64,000 nucleotides of DNA from Paenibacillus turicensis (GCF_017873435.1 NZ_JAGGKG010000002.1:186001-250000); one strand, 5' to 3'. Shown: positions 9,621 through 18,735, numbered from the stretch's first letter. The notes: generated by a model not told the origin, from the sequence alone. A program made the numbers and translations.

Positions 9621-9776
9621 CTAGGATATAATCCCAAGATTTTTTGCCTGCTCCTCAGTTAAAATAAATTGCTCCTTTTCCCAAACCTCATCATCCTCAG
9701 TAATCCCAAACATCAGCATAATATCAGCCCAAATTCCTTTTTCCACAGCTTCCAGTTGTGTAATGATAATCTTCAT
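9621..9776 (-). CDS. Small hypothetical protein (51 aa)
   Basis: The short minus-strand frame has an ATG at 9776 and an AAGGGG about 8 nt ahead, and encodes an acidic 51-residue protein (starts MKIIITQLEAVEKG, ends AKNLGIIS). The Glu/Asp-rich middle and regular codon usage look like a genuine small protein, but no family is recognised. It lies 65 bp downstream of the MFS gene stop on the same strand, so it could be its operon partner. Confidence 0.55.
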   Translation of the reverse strand: MKIIITQLEAVEKGIWADIMLMFGITEDDEVWEKEQFILTEEQAKNLGIIS

Positions 9777-9841
9777 ATACATTCCCCTTTTGCTATGTAA
9801 TTAAACGTAACGGTTACTTTTTAGTTAATACCATTAATTAT

Positions 9842-11071
9842 TTAGTCAATTAACTCTTGGCCCTTTGTTTCTTTCCCTAAAAATAAAACAGCAAGTGCGC
9901 CAATAATAATAGTCACAAAAAATATCCAAAAAATGTAACCTACACTTATTTTCCCAGCAACAAGCACACCTACTAAATACGGAGCAATGACACCACCTAT
10001 GCGACCAAAGGAAGCGGCTAGGCCTACTCCTGTAGAACGCACTTTTGTTGGATACAACTCTGGAGTGTAAGCATACATTCCTCCCCAAGCACCTAAGTTA
10101 AAGAAGGATAAGCTTATTCCAGCAGCAATGAGCATCCATTCTGTTGTTGCATTTCCAAACCAGACTGCACTAATCGCAGTAAAAACGAGATAAATAAATA
10201 AAACAAATTTACGTCCAAATTTCTCAATAAAATAAGCCGCTGTAAAATAGCCCGGGAGTTGCGCCAATGTCATAATGAGTACATATTCAAAGCTTTTCAC
10301 TAAACTAAAGCCTTTGAGCACCATAACAGAAGGCAACCATAAAAACATACCATAATATGAAAAAACAACTGTAAACCATAATATCCATAACATCACGGTG
10401 GAACGACGATGTTCTTCATGCCACACTGAGGCAAAGGACTGTCTGAAGCTTAGCTTCTTAACTACATTATACCCATTTTGCTGATTCAAAAACTTTGGAG
10501 AATCTTTAATGGCTCTACGTAAGTATAGTGCATATAACGCAGGCAATGCTCCAATCAGGAATGCCGCTTGCCAGCCATAATCAGGAATTATGAAATAAGC
10601 TATTAATGCCGCCATAATCCAACCTGCTGCCCAAAAGCTTTCCAATAAAACAACAGCTCTGCCACGATCTTGTGCAGGAACAGATTCAGATACGAGTGTT
10701 GAGGCAACAGGAAGCTCTCCCCCTAAACCAAAACCAGCAATAAATCTTAACACACACAAAACTGCGAAACTTGTCGCTGCTGCGGACAATCCACTGGCAA
10801 TCGAAAAAATAAGCAAGGTCCACAGCAATACATTTTTACGGCCAAGCTTATCTGCCATAAAACCTGCAATTGCTGCCCCAAATGCCATTCCGATTGAATT
10901 TACACTTGTAAATAATCCTGTCTGCTGCGGAGACAGCCCCCACTTTATGGTCAAATCAGCAGCAATAAACGACAAAATCCCGACATCCATTGCATCAAAC
11001 ATCCAACTTAATCCAGCACTCATCAACAGCTTACGTTCCTTTGGCTTCTTAAGCAGTTCAGCCACACTCAC
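9842..11071 (-). CDS. MFS transporter, NiaP/SV2-like
   Basis: A 12-span major facilitator of about 409 aa, with the loop 2-3 signature GFMADKLGRKNVL, the N-half cytoplasmic GFGLGGELPVA segment and YTPELYPTKVRSTG near the sixth C-terminal helix. This set is typical of the sugar-porter-like group containing B. subtilis NiaP (nicotinate uptake) and related aromatic-acid transporters. The substrate is uncertain. The start is taken as GTG 11071, 9 nt after GAGGTG; the frame is open to a GTG at 11083 with a poorer RBS. Confidence 0.75.
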   Translation of the reverse strand: MSVAELLKKPKERKLLMSAGLSWMFDAMDVGILSFIAADLTIKWGLSPQQTGLFTSVNSIGMAFGAAIAGFMADKLGRKNVLLWTLLIFSIASGLSAAATSFAVLCVLRFIAGFGLGGELPVASTLVSESVPAQDRGRAVVLLESFWAAGWIMAALIAYFIIPDYGWQAAFLIGALPALYALYLRRAIKDSPKFLNQQNGYNVVKKLSFRQSFASVWHEEHRRSTVMLWILWFTVVFSYYGMFLWLPSVMVLKGFSLVKSFEYVLIMTLAQLPGYFTAAYFIEKFGRKFVLFIYLVFTAISAVWFGNATTEWMLIAAGISLSFFNLGAWGGMYAYTPELYPTKVRSTGVGLAASFGRIGGVIAPYLVGVLVAGKISVGYIFWIFFVTIIIGALAVLFLGKETKGQELID

Positions 11072-11168
11072 AATCCAGTACACCTCATTTTTCTAGTTTT
11101 CAATCTACTCTTCGAAGATAAACTTATGTAGCAATTTTAGGCTAGGTTGTTGTGAGCAAAAACAAATC

Positions 11169-11312
11169 CTAGTAGCATTCCAACGCTGTAACCATCCGTC
11201 CTGTGATTGTCTGAATGTATACTTCGACAATTTGCGCCAAATCTCCTGCTAATGCATCTTCAATAATTAAAGATTTAAAGCGACACTCCTTCCGTTCACC
11301 TCTAGCAGGCAC
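11169..11312 (-). pseudogene. Remnant of a possible GNAT acetyltransferase
   Basis: A 47-codon minus-strand frame contains IIEDALAGDLAQIVEVY followed by GRMVTA. This resembles the first strand and helix of phosphinothricin-type GNAT acetyltransferases (consensus IRDA..DL..IVEIYN...GRMVTAD). It then hits a stop after LECY, and the acetyl-CoA-binding core is absent. There is no good RBS. I regard it as a decayed N-terminal fragment; the family match is by eye and modest. The rest of the 11072-11473 gap holds only the -10 element noted below. Confidence 0.4.
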
Positions 11313-11425
11313 AATGATATACCATTCTTAACATGATTACAACAAAAATTTGACCCATTGCCTAACCTAATATCCTGTTTGATATATCCAACTTATTGAT
11401 ACTAACAATTATTTAGGAACTGAAG

Positions 11426-11431
11426 TATAAT
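11426..11431 (+). promoter_or_regulatory. Probable -10 of the Bcr/CflA gene
   Basis: A perfect TATAAT lies 43 nt before the chosen ATG 11474. The -35 is weak. Its position argues against translation from the earlier ATG at 11438, which would be nearly leaderless. Confidence 0.45.
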
Positions 11432-11473
11432 GATAAAATGTCAATATTTTTAGAAAGAAGTGTTGCTACAATT

Positions 11474-12679
11474 ATGAATCATAAAAAAGACCGCACCCAA
11501 AAAATTTTTATTTTAGGCGCTTTATCCGCATTTGGCCCACTTTCCTTAGATATGTATCTTCCAGCTCTACCTAAGTTAGCTCAAGATCTACATACCACCG
11601 CTTCCGCCGTACAACTCAGTCTTACATCCTGTCTCCTTGGACTTGCTCTTGGACAGATTGTAGCAGGACCACTAAGTGATGCATTAGGTAGACGCAAGCC
11701 ATTAATTGTTTCACTCATAATTTATGCCATCAGTTCATTACTATGTGTATTTGCACCAAATGCACTTCTTTTAGTGACGTTTCGATTTATGCAAGGTTTA
11801 GCTGGCGCTGCTGGAATCGTCATTTCCCGCGCTGTTGTTAGGGACTTATACTCAGGTACTGAACTAACGAAATTTTATTCATCCTTAATGCTAATCAATG
11901 GCGCTGCTCCTATCCTTGCTCCTATTTTTGGCGGACAGCTACTAAATTATGTATCTTGGCGTGGAGTATTTGTAACCTTAAGCATCATCGGTGTCCTTAT
12001 GACAATTTCGGTTGTTTTAGGACTTCCTGAGTCATTATCAACAACGAAACGCCAATCTGGAGGATTGGCTGGAACACTAACTACCTTTGGTAAATTAATT
12101 AAGGATAAAAGGTTTATAGGTTACTGCTTATCCCAAGGTTTTGTTGCTGCAGCGATGTTTGCTTACATATCAGGCTCATCCTTTGTAATACAAAATCTTT
12201 ATCATGTTTCTGAGCAGAACTATAGTCTAATCTTTGCATTAAACGGTGTAGGTATTATTTTTGCTAGTCAAATTACGGGTAGACTTGCTGGAAAAATCAA
12301 GGAAGCTAGATTACTTCTTATTGGTTTAACCGTTGCTGTAGTTGCAGCGATTAGCTTACTTTTTGTTATATTAGCCCAAGGTTCACTTATCCTATTACTT
12401 ATTCCACTATTTTTTGTTGTAGCCTCTGTTGGAATGGTAAGTACATCAACCTTTTCATTAGCTATGCAAACTCAAAATGAACATGCAGGTAGTGCATCTG
12501 CACTACTAGGACTTGCACCATATATATTAGGTGCTTCTGTCGCACCACTTGTTGGTTTAGCTGGTGATCATAATGCGCTACCCATGGGGATTGTCATTGC
12601 AAGTGCAGAAATCATCGCCATCCTCTGTTACCTTGTTATGGTGAAGTCTGCTAAGCAACACGTTAGCGATAAAGCCTAA
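11474..12679 (+). CDS. Bcr/CflA-family drug-resistance MFS transporter
   Basis: A 12-TM efflux protein of about 401 aa, DHA1 type. The FGPLSLDMYLPALP motif in helix 1 is the hallmark of the Bcr/CflA (bicyclomycin/chloramphenicol resistance) family, followed by the GPLSDALGRRKPL loop and RFMQGLAGAAGIVISRAVVRDLY. It probably exports hydrophobic drugs with proton antiport; the true substrate is unknown. ATG 11474 is preferred because it begins a typical short cytosolic tail and leaves room for the promoter. An upstream ATG at 11438 gives 12 more residues. Confidence 0.82.
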   Translation: MNHKKDRTQKIFILGALSAFGPLSLDMYLPALPKLAQDLHTTASAVQLSLTSCLLGLALGQIVAGPLSDALGRRKPLIVSLIIYAISSLLCVFAPNALLLVTFRFMQGLAGAAGIVISRAVVRDLYSGTELTKFYSSLMLINGAAPILAPIFGGQLLNYVSWRGVFVTLSIIGVLMTISVVLGLPESLSTTKRQSGGLAGTLTTFGKLIKDKRFIGYCLSQGFVAAAMFAYISGSSFVIQNLYHVSEQNYSLIFALNGVGIIFASQITGRLAGKIKEARLLLIGLTVAVVAAISLLFVILAQGSLILLLIPLFFVVASVGMVSTSTFSLAMQTQNEHAGSASALLGLAPYILGASVAPLVGLAGDHNALPMGIVIASAEIIAILCYLVMVKSAKQHVSDKA

Positions 12680-12695
12680 TAGTGTTGCTAATAGA

Positions 12696-13091
12696 CTATT
12701 TTCCAAACAAGCTTTTCAATAGAGTTGAGCCCGCTAGTAAACCAAACCAAAATTGACCATCCCATTTTGTTGCCTGCTGATACAAGGTATGATAAGGCAG
12801 TTCAACATAAATATTAATGATGGGGTACAAAACTAACAGCATACTAGGAATAAACACGATTAAAAACATCGGTTTGTGAAATTTCCTTCGTTTTGGCCAT
12901 CCTTCAAACAGAGATAAATACGCTCCTAAAACTAGGCCATAAGCAATCTTGGCGAGTATCATGTAATTAATTTTGTGCAGCGTGCCACCATTTTGTTGTA
13001 CATAATCTAAAAATTGATTTCCATAATACACGAGTAAGATCGCACCAATGATCCAAAATATATAATAACCGTATCCCCGCGATGATTTCAC
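12696..13091 (-). CDS. Hypothetical membrane protein (about 131 aa)
   Basis: The small basic protein has three or more hydrophobic segments (YYIFWIIGAILLVYYG, ILAKIAYGLVLGAYLSL, FLIVFIPSMLLVLYPIINIY) and a C-terminal FWFGLLAGSTLLKSLFGK. It resembles uncharacterised Bacillales integral membrane proteins; no function is inferred. The start is taken as GTG 13091 behind a G-rich RBS; the frame extends to 13115 without a clear RBS. It converges on the Bcr/CflA gene 16 bp away. Confidence 0.6.
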   Translation of the reverse strand: MKSSRGYGYYIFWIIGAILLVYYGNQFLDYVQQNGGTLHKINYMILAKIAYGLVLGAYLSLFEGWPKRRKFHKPMFLIVFIPSMLLVLYPIINIYVELPYHTLYQQATKWDGQFWFGLLAGSTLLKSLFGK

Positions 13092-13116
13092 GCTACCCCC
13101 CCATTTCAATAACAAT

Positions 13117-13152
13117 CCCGGTCCAGATGAATTTCTTCATGCTAGTCCGGGA
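13117..13152. other. Stable imperfect hairpin upstream of the membrane-protein gene
   Basis: TCCCGG (13117-13122) pairs with CCGGGA (13147-13152), and an inner ATGAA/TTCAT extends the stem. No T-run follows on the minus strand. It could be a leader structure or a weak terminator of the aldo/keto reductase gene. Confidence 0.4.
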
Positions 13153-13242
13153 CAAGTTTCTCACTTCTTTTCTTTATCTTCACTTCAATTGTACATTAAG
13201 AGCAAGACGTAAGTCTGATTCAACTTTACTTTTATAAAACTT

Positions 13243-14091
13243 TTAAAAATTAAAATTATCTGGGTCTGAACCAAACCTTTTATTTTCATTTAATGTAGCT
13301 ATTGCTGCAATATCTTCAGCATCCAATTGGAAATCAAAAATATTTGCATTTTCGATAATGCGATGTTCCTTAACAGATTTAGGAATGGTAACCACGCCTA
13401 ACTCAATATCCCACCTCAAAATAATTTGCGCTGTCGTTTTTCCATGCTTGGCTGCAATTTTCTTCAGTAATTCATGATCTAACAAGTTTCCTTGACCTAG
13501 CGGCGACCATGCCTCTACCTGAATATTTTTACTTTTACAATAATCTCTTAATTGTTGTTGTGCTAACAACGGATGAAGCTCAATCTGATTTACAGCAGGA
13601 ACTACCGTCGCATCCTGCAATAAATCATCCAAATGATGTACCTGAAAATTACTAACCCCAATCGCTTTTACTTTCCCCTCAGCGTACACTTTCTCTAAAG
13701 CACGCCAAGTTTCTTTATATTTACCTTTTACAGGCCAATGTACTAAATACAGATCTAAATAGTCCAAGTTCAGCTTATATAAGCTTTCATTAAATGCTGC
13801 CAGCGTTGAATCGTAACCTTGGTTACTATTCCATACTTTAGAGGTTACAAAAATATCTTCACGAGCAACAGTGCCTTCTGCAATAGACTCGGCAATCGCA
13901 CGTCCTACACCTTCCTCGTTGTTATAGGCAGCCGCCGTATCAATGCTTAAATAACCATACTTAAGTGCAGCCTTTACAGTTTGTACCACTTCAGTTCCCT
14001 CTTTAGCCAAGAAAACACCTAGTCCAAGCCAAGGCATTTGTACACCATTATTCAAAGTAACCTTGCTGTTAAGTTTAAGCTCATTCGACAT
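13243..14091 (-). CDS. Aldo/keto reductase
   Basis: This cytosolic NADPH-dependent (beta/alpha)8-barrel reductase has 282 aa, normal for the 2,5-diketo-gluconate-reductase/YvgN-like group. The catalytic tetrad is visible as D51, Y56 (DTAAAY), K85 (VTSKVW) and H118 (LVHWP). NADPH-binding features near the C-terminus include VTIPKSVKEHRIIENANIFDF. It likely detoxifies aldehydes such as methylglyoxal, judging from family members. It stands alone, downstream of the ECF sigma gene on the same strand. Confidence 0.88.
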   Translation of the reverse strand: MSNELKLNSKVTLNNGVQMPWLGLGVFLAKEGTEVVQTVKAALKYGYLSIDTAAAYNNEEGVGRAIAESIAEGTVAREDIFVTSKVWNSNQGYDSTLAAFNESLYKLNLDYLDLYLVHWPVKGKYKETWRALEKVYAEGKVKAIGVSNFQVHHLDDLLQDATVVPAVNQIELHPLLAQQQLRDYCKSKNIQVEAWSPLGQGNLLDHELLKKIAAKHGKTTAQIILRWDIELGVVTIPKSVKEHRIIENANIFDFQLDAEDIAAIATLNENKRFGSDPDNFNF

Positions 14092-14175
14092 GCTTCACAG
14101 CCTCCTTTTTGCAGTTACATTCCTTTCTTATTATGAAGCATGTCTCATCCAAAAGCAAAAGAAACGCTTCAAAAT

Positions 14176-14667
14176 TTAAGCTGTTTCTCTCATTTTTTTT
14201 AGTTTTTGTCTAGCACGATATAAAATAATTTTAAATTGGGATAGAGATATTCCCATCATCTGTGCAGATTCCTGATAAGAATACCCATGAATGTCATATA
14301 ACATTACGGCTTGCTGCTGTCTGGGCTGCAAAATCGCTAGCTTGCTAGTAAATTCACCATAGGTTTCCTTCGCAAGCATGTTACTTTCAGGCGTTTCAAG
14401 ACAAGGACAATCGTGAAAATATTCATTTTCTAACGTAATACACCTATTTTCTTTCCGTAACAAATCAATATAAGAATTATGTGCCACACGTAAAAGCCAT
14501 GCCTTCATTTTTTTCCCATCAAGCTGATCTTTATTTTTATATGCTCGAAAAAACACTTCTTGTGTCAAATCCTCAGCAATATGATGATTGCGGCTTAAAT
14601 ACAATATATAACGATAAATATCATGACTATAATTGCGATACATACATTCAATACCAGTAGCGTTCAT
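14176..14667 (-). CDS. ECF-type sigma-70 factor
   Basis: The 163-aa protein has only regions 2 (YRYILYLSRNHHIAEDLTQEVFFRAYK) and 4 (LQPRQQQAVMLYDIHGYSYQESAQMMGIS), the layout of extracytoplasmic-function sigma factors. GAGGAGG precedes the ATG. No anti-sigma gene follows or precedes: downstream is the aldo/keto reductase and upstream a broken hydrolase gene. The controlling signal and regulon are therefore unknown. It might be an orphan, or its anti-sigma gene may have been lost. Confidence 0.85.
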   Translation of the reverse strand: MNATGIECMYRNYSHDIYRYILYLSRNHHIAEDLTQEVFFRAYKNKDQLDGKKMKAWLLRVAHNSYIDLLRKENRCITLENEYFHDCPCLETPESNMLAKETYGEFTSKLAILQPRQQQAVMLYDIHGYSYQESAQMMGISLSQFKIILYRARQKLKKMRETA

Positions 14668-14844
14668 TCCAACTTCCTCCTCTATCTCATAAATACATTA
14701 TGAATGGAAGAGTTTAATATCTTGCTAAATATTTATTAAAAATATATTAAGAAATAATAAGGAACATATAATGAGCAAAAACAACACCAGTTGATTTAAT
14801 GATGCAGATTATATAAAATCCCAACATTTATTTTCTACAGACTA

Positions 14845-15212
14845 CTAGTAAATAGTCTCAATAAGTTTCCATAAACCACGATACCCCACAATGGAGTCTT
14901 GCCTTCCTGCAAGCATCAGTGTAGGTTTACAATAAGGCTCTTCAAGCTCATCCACTTCAAAGCTAAACTTTCCCGTACACTTCTTCAAAAACGCTGAATC
15001 TGCTATCTTTAACCCTGGGAGGACTTCTTCCTTATACCTATCCCATACATAATTATTTCGAATTACATTATCCCTTCTGCATGGAAAAGACCACGTTCTT
15101 CTTCACTAAGCTTATTTAATAAAAGGACATCTTCCTCAAACACCTGAAATTGAGCATCTTTTTCACCATAAATCTCATAACTAACTTTGATATTTCTCAC
15201 TGTACATTCCAT
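14845..15212 (-). pseudogene. Broken alpha/beta hydrolase gene
   Basis: Translation from ATG 15212 (RBS AAAGGGG) gives MECTVRNIKVSYEIYGE, the usual start of an alpha/beta hydrolase. It then jumps to LLNKLSEEERG, a segment normally far downstream, so about 100-130 central residues including the nucleophile Ser are deleted. A one-base shift near 15070-15090 interrupts the frame at FHAEGIM. The next frame continues NNYVWDRYKEEVLPGLKIAD, then CKPTLMLAGRQDSIVGYRGLWK, and stops before the catalytic His. Three lesions make it clearly non-functional. It fills most of the 14668-15327 gap. Confidence 0.8.
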
Positions 15213-15273
15213 AATGTTTCACCCCTTTAAGCATAATAACATTTTCCACAAATTTCATATTTTATATTTCAGC

Positions 15274-15303
15274 AAAAAGAGGTGCAAATGTCGCACCCCT
15301 CCT
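15274..15303 (-). terminator. Terminator of the two-component operon
   Basis: On the minus strand AGGGGTGC pairs with GCACCTCT and is followed by TTTT, just after the kinase stop. Confidence 0.7.
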
Positions 15304-15327
15304 GTGTCCTTTATTTTCAGTCTCACT

Positions 15328-16425
15328 TTAAAACAAATCAGCCTGTGGCAGCCTAACCGTAAACACGGTTCTGCTCTCATCACTACTTACCTCAATCGTA
15401 CCTCCATGCAGGTCCACGATATGCTTTGCAATCGCAAGTCCAATTCCTGAACCTCCCGTATTTTTAGCACGAGATTTTTCAACACGATAAAACCGATCAA
15501 ATAAATGAGGAAGATCATTTTCAGGAATAGGGTCACCGTAATTTATTACCTCTGTCACGACTTCTTCTCCATCCTGGAAACACGTAATATTAATACGTTT
15601 GCCATCATTCCCATAACGAATCGCATTATTTAGCAAATTTTCATATACACGACGAAGCTTATTTCCATCAGCAAATATAATAATGGGCTGTGTCGTAAGC
15701 CTTAAATCACATTCCATGTCTGCTTCCTGAAGCTGAATGGAGAAATTCGCTCGAATCTGATACAACATCTCCACTATATTTAAGGTTGTTCGATTTAGCT
15801 TCATTTCTTTATTTTGGAGTCTTGTATACTCAAATAAATCCTGTAAGAGTTGCTGCAAACGAATCGATTCCTCATAAGCCATCGTCACGTAATAACGTAG
15901 CTCCACCTCGTCACGATAATGATCCTGCTCAATGAGCCCTAAATAACCCGTAATTGAGGTAAGCGGTGTACGTAAATCATGAGACACATTCGTAATTAAT
16001 TCGCTTTTGGTTTGCTCTGCTCTTCGCTCCTCTTCCATCGATGTTCTTAGGCGTTCTAGCATCCGATTAATATCACTTGCAAGCTGCCCTAATTCACCGA
16101 CATGCTCTACCGTAATCTTCTGAACAACACCCTCTTCAATTTTATGAACCTGTTCAATAATTTCCTTTAAATATTTTTTTTCGTGTCTTCTTACGCTTCT
16201 GCGATAAAAGTATAAGGAAAAAAGGACAAGGATAGGGACACCGGAAATATAATAGGCCAAAGGAAAACCAATATTTCTATTTATCCATGCCAGTAAATTA
16301 TATAAACTAACCTCTGGGAACATAAAATAAAATAATTTAGTGAGCAAAATTAACAAAAGCAAGGAACATAAGGAAGTCACGATTGTCCAAAACAGCCACG
16401 CCAAAAACCTAAGACTAGCCTTCAA
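15328..16425 (-). CDS. Sensor histidine kinase (VanS/YkoH-like)
   Basis: A membrane kinase of about 365 aa. It has two N-terminal TM segments (residues about 7-35 and 57-75) around a short extracellular loop, a HAMP-like linker, a HisKA domain with H149 in NVSHDLRTPLTS, and a HATPase domain with N-box ENLLNNAIRYG and G-box GGSGIGLAIAKHIVDLHGG. It should phosphorylate the OmpR-type regulator encoded just upstream. The start is taken as TTG 16425, about 11 nt after GGAG, giving an 11-nt overlap with the regulator gene; the frame is open further (to 16467). The stimulus is unknown. VanS-like sensors often monitor the cell envelope. Confidence 0.88.
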   Translation of the reverse strand: MKASLRFLAWLFWTIVTSLCSLLLLILLTKLFYFMFPEVSLYNLLAWINRNIGFPLAYYISGVPILVLFSLYFYRRSVRRHEKKYLKEIIEQVHKIEEGVVQKITVEHVGELGQLASDINRMLERLRTSMEEERRAEQTKSELITNVSHDLRTPLTSITGYLGLIEQDHYRDEVELRYYVTMAYEESIRLQQLLQDLFEYTRLQNKEMKLNRTTLNIVEMLYQIRANFSIQLQEADMECDLRLTTQPIIIFADGNKLRRVYENLLNNAIRYGNDGKRINITCFQDGEEVVTEVINYGDPIPENDLPHLFDRFYRVEKSRAKNTGGSGIGLAIAKHIVDLHGGTIEVSSDESRTVFTVRLPQADLF

Positions 16426-17110
16426 TTTTATATCCCACTCCCCAAACAGTGTGAATAAGCTTTTCACCAGCCATTTCTTTTTCTAACTTATCTCGCAATC
16501 GACTGATATGTACGGTCACCGAATTGCTACTGTCAATAAATTTATCTCTCCAAATCAATTCAAATATTTCTTCTGAACCAAAAACGCGGCCTGGGTAGCT
16601 GGCAAGTAAAAACAAAATACTAAACTCAATAGGAGTTAGCTTCACTGGCCTACCATCCACCATTGCTGTATGCGTTTCCTTGTCAATTAGCAAAGACCCA
16701 CATTTAATCATGTTGTCCGTCGGGACAGGATTGTTTTGTATGGCGTAGGAAGAACGTCGAAGTAAGGATTTTACTCTAGCAATCAACTCTAGTGGATTAA
16801 ATGGCTTTACCATATAATCATCCGCACCTGTCATTAAGCCCGTAATTTTGTCCATATCGCCATCTCTAGCACTTAACATTAATATTGGGGTTGTTCTACT
16901 CTCACGAATTTTCATGCATACTGCAATACCATCCATTTTAGGAATCATAATATCTAAAATAATGAGATCGATTGGATGTTCGTCAACAATCTCTAATGCA
17001 GTAATCCCATTATCAGCTTTAAAGATATTAAATCCTTCATTAACGAGGTATATTTCTAGTAGCTTAGCTATTTTTTCGTCATCATCTACAATTAATATTT
17101 GTTTACTCAT
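16415..17110 (-). CDS. OmpR-family response regulator
   Basis: The 231-aa protein has an N-terminal receiver domain (acidic pocket D9/D10, phospho-acceptor D53 in LIILDIMIPKMDG, Lys in MVKPFNPLELIAR). The C-terminal winged helix carries LTPIEFSILFLLASYPGRVF and VTVHISRLRDKLE. It is transcribed first in the operon and overlaps the kinase gene. RBS AAAGGATG. Target genes are not identifiable; the neighbouring MgtC gene, 112 bp upstream on the same strand, is a candidate only by proximity. Confidence 0.92.
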   Translation of the reverse strand: MSKQILIVDDDEKIAKLLEIYLVNEGFNIFKADNGITALEIVDEHPIDLIILDIMIPKMDGIAVCMKIRESRTTPILMLSARDGDMDKITGLMTGADDYMVKPFNPLELIARVKSLLRRSSYAIQNNPVPTDNMIKCGSLLIDKETHTAMVDGRPVKLTPIEFSILFLLASYPGRVFGSEEIFELIWRDKFIDSSNSVTVHISRLRDKLEKEMAGEKLIHTVWGVGYKIEG

Positions 17111-17222
17111 TTGGGATCATCCTTTTATTAGACTAAAGTGCACGTCTTTACTAGTTTATCATGACACATGGCGAAGTTAGATAATAAAAGGTTAAAATTT
17201 GATTACGATCTGTACACATCGA

Positions 17223-17936
17223 CTATAAGTTCTCAACTTCGACACTAATCACATAGTCAATTTGACGGATAAACTGATAAATATCTGTAGCATATTCCTT
17301 CTCAGAAGCTGAAATAACCATATCTACACGCTGGCGTCCTTGCTCTAAATCTTTAATTTTTAGGCGATGAATACGATGTTCATTTTCCTTCGCCACTTTT
17401 CCTTTTTGACCTTTTCTTTCGATCACACGTACAAGCTCAGCAATATCCCCTTGCTCGCTCATTACAATTTTAACACCAACATCACGTTGGTTTATACGAT
17501 AGGGGCCAATGAGTCGAAATACATGTGGAATAAAGTTCACCGCAACAATAAGTAAAATAACGCTAACTGCAGCTTCAATAATAAAACCAGCCCCAATCGA
17601 AATTCCGATGCCAGAAGCCGCCCAAATCATCGCTGCTGAGGTTAACCCAGAAATCCCTTCATTACTTCTGCGCAAAATCGCACCCGCACCCAAAAAACCT
17701 ATCCCGCTAACAATTTGTGCAGCTAAACGCATTGGGTCCATGTTAGGATGGTCCGGTCCTGAAAACTTATGAAAGGCCTGTATAGATACAATCGTTACCA
17801 AGCAACTGGCGATACAAATGACCATACATGTCTTGATCCCAAGAGGTTTTTGTTTTAATTGACGATCAATGCCAATAAAAAGCCCAAACAATAAAGCAAT
17901 ACACAGCTTAACGATAACCATCCAGTCTATCAACAT
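17223..17936 (-). CDS. MgtC/SapB family membrane protein
   Basis: About 237 aa: an N-terminal hydrophobic domain with the family motifs GLFIGIDRQLKQKPLGIKT and AAQIVSGIGFLGAGAI, about four membrane helices, then a cytosolic ACT-like C-terminal domain (residues about 155-237). Family members are associated with growth at low magnesium and with phosphate/ATP-synthase homeostasis; the actual activity is debated. ATG 17936 is chosen, 11 nt after GAGG; an upstream GTG at 17948 abuts the RBS. Confidence 0.85.
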   Translation of the reverse strand: MLIDWMVIVKLCIALLFGLFIGIDRQLKQKPLGIKTCMVICIASCLVTIVSIQAFHKFSGPDHPNMDPMRLAAQIVSGIGFLGAGAILRRSNEGISGLTSAAMIWAASGIGISIGAGFIIEAAVSVILLIVAVNFIPHVFRLIGPYRINQRDVGVKIVMSEQGDIAELVRVIERKGQKGKVAKENEHRIHRLKIKDLEQGRQRVDMVISASEKEYATDIYQFIRQIDYVISVEVENL

Positions 17937-18037
17937 GAAGATATTCACCTCAACATCTCATTTACAACAATATAAGCATTTTTTTCACAAAGTACACTAA
18001 GCAAAATTAAACTTAATACAGCAGAAAGTTAGTTAGC

Positions 18038-18610
18038 TTAATAAATTTCATGATATCTTTCTTGTGTTAAAATCATTTCAATGGAATCATAGCTTTGGCC
18101 ATCAACTTCGATTTCATTTTTCAGACGCCCAATTTCTTCAAAGCCTACTTTCTTATATACATGGCTTGCCCTTGGATTAAATTCAAATACATCTAATGTT
18201 AACGCGCTTAATCCAACCTCATTAAAAACATAAGGAAGAAGTAATGTTAAGGCGTTGCTCCCTATTCCCTTATTGACATAATCATCAGATATTAACACAC
18301 GGAAATTAGCCTGGTTTTTTATTTCATCATATGAATTAATAACAACCTCACCGACCACAACACCATTATATTCAACCGCGAGATCAAGGCGATCCTGCTG
18401 GCTGTTTCTTGTTTTATACCACTCTGTCGTTTTTTGTATTACATCATCTGTTAATTGAATTCTTTCTGTCAAGAAGGTATCAGATACCCCCGTTAGATTA
18501 TTTACATTTGGCATCGTTATAATCTCAAGCATAGCTGGAATGTCACCTTCACGAAATGGTCTTAAGGTAATGATTTCATTGGATAAAGTAGGTTTAAAAG
18601 TAAATTTCAT
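18038..18610 (-). CDS. GNAT acetyltransferase (RimJ/RimL-like)
   Basis: The 190-aa protein has the beta-alpha-beta GNAT core: ITLRPFREGDIPAMLEI near the N-terminus, LAVEYNGVVVGEVVI, NKGIGSNAL (acetyl-CoA pyrophosphate loop, Q/RxxGxG/A type) and FEFNPRASHVYKKVGFEEIG. The set is typical of protein-N-acetylating or small-molecule acetyltransferases. The substrate is unknown. RBS AGGAGG. It lies downstream of the azoreductase gene but is separated from it by a terminator. Confidence 0.85.
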   Translation of the reverse strand: MKFTFKPTLSNEIITLRPFREGDIPAMLEIITMPNVNNLTGVSDTFLTERIQLTDDVIQKTTEWYKTRNSQQDRLDLAVEYNGVVVGEVVINSYDEIKNQANFRVLISDDYVNKGIGSNALTLLLPYVFNEVGLSALTLDVFEFNPRASHVYKKVGFEEIGRLKNEIEVDGQSYDSIEMILTQERYHEIY

Positions 18611-18649
18611 GATATGTCCTCCTGTTCTTTAGTTATATATTATGCCATA

Positions 18650-18678
18650 AAAAAAAGCATCCAGGTACTGGATGCTTT
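18650..18678 (-). terminator. Terminator of azoR
   Basis: AAAGCATCCAG (18654-18664) and CTGGATGCTTT (18668-18678) form an 11-bp stem with a 3-nt loop, followed on the minus strand by eight T. Confidence 0.9.
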
Positions 18679-18735
18679 GATTTTAAGCTAAAATTAAGTT
18701 ACGTTAATTACTTTCGAGTGTTGTTTAGCCTTTAA

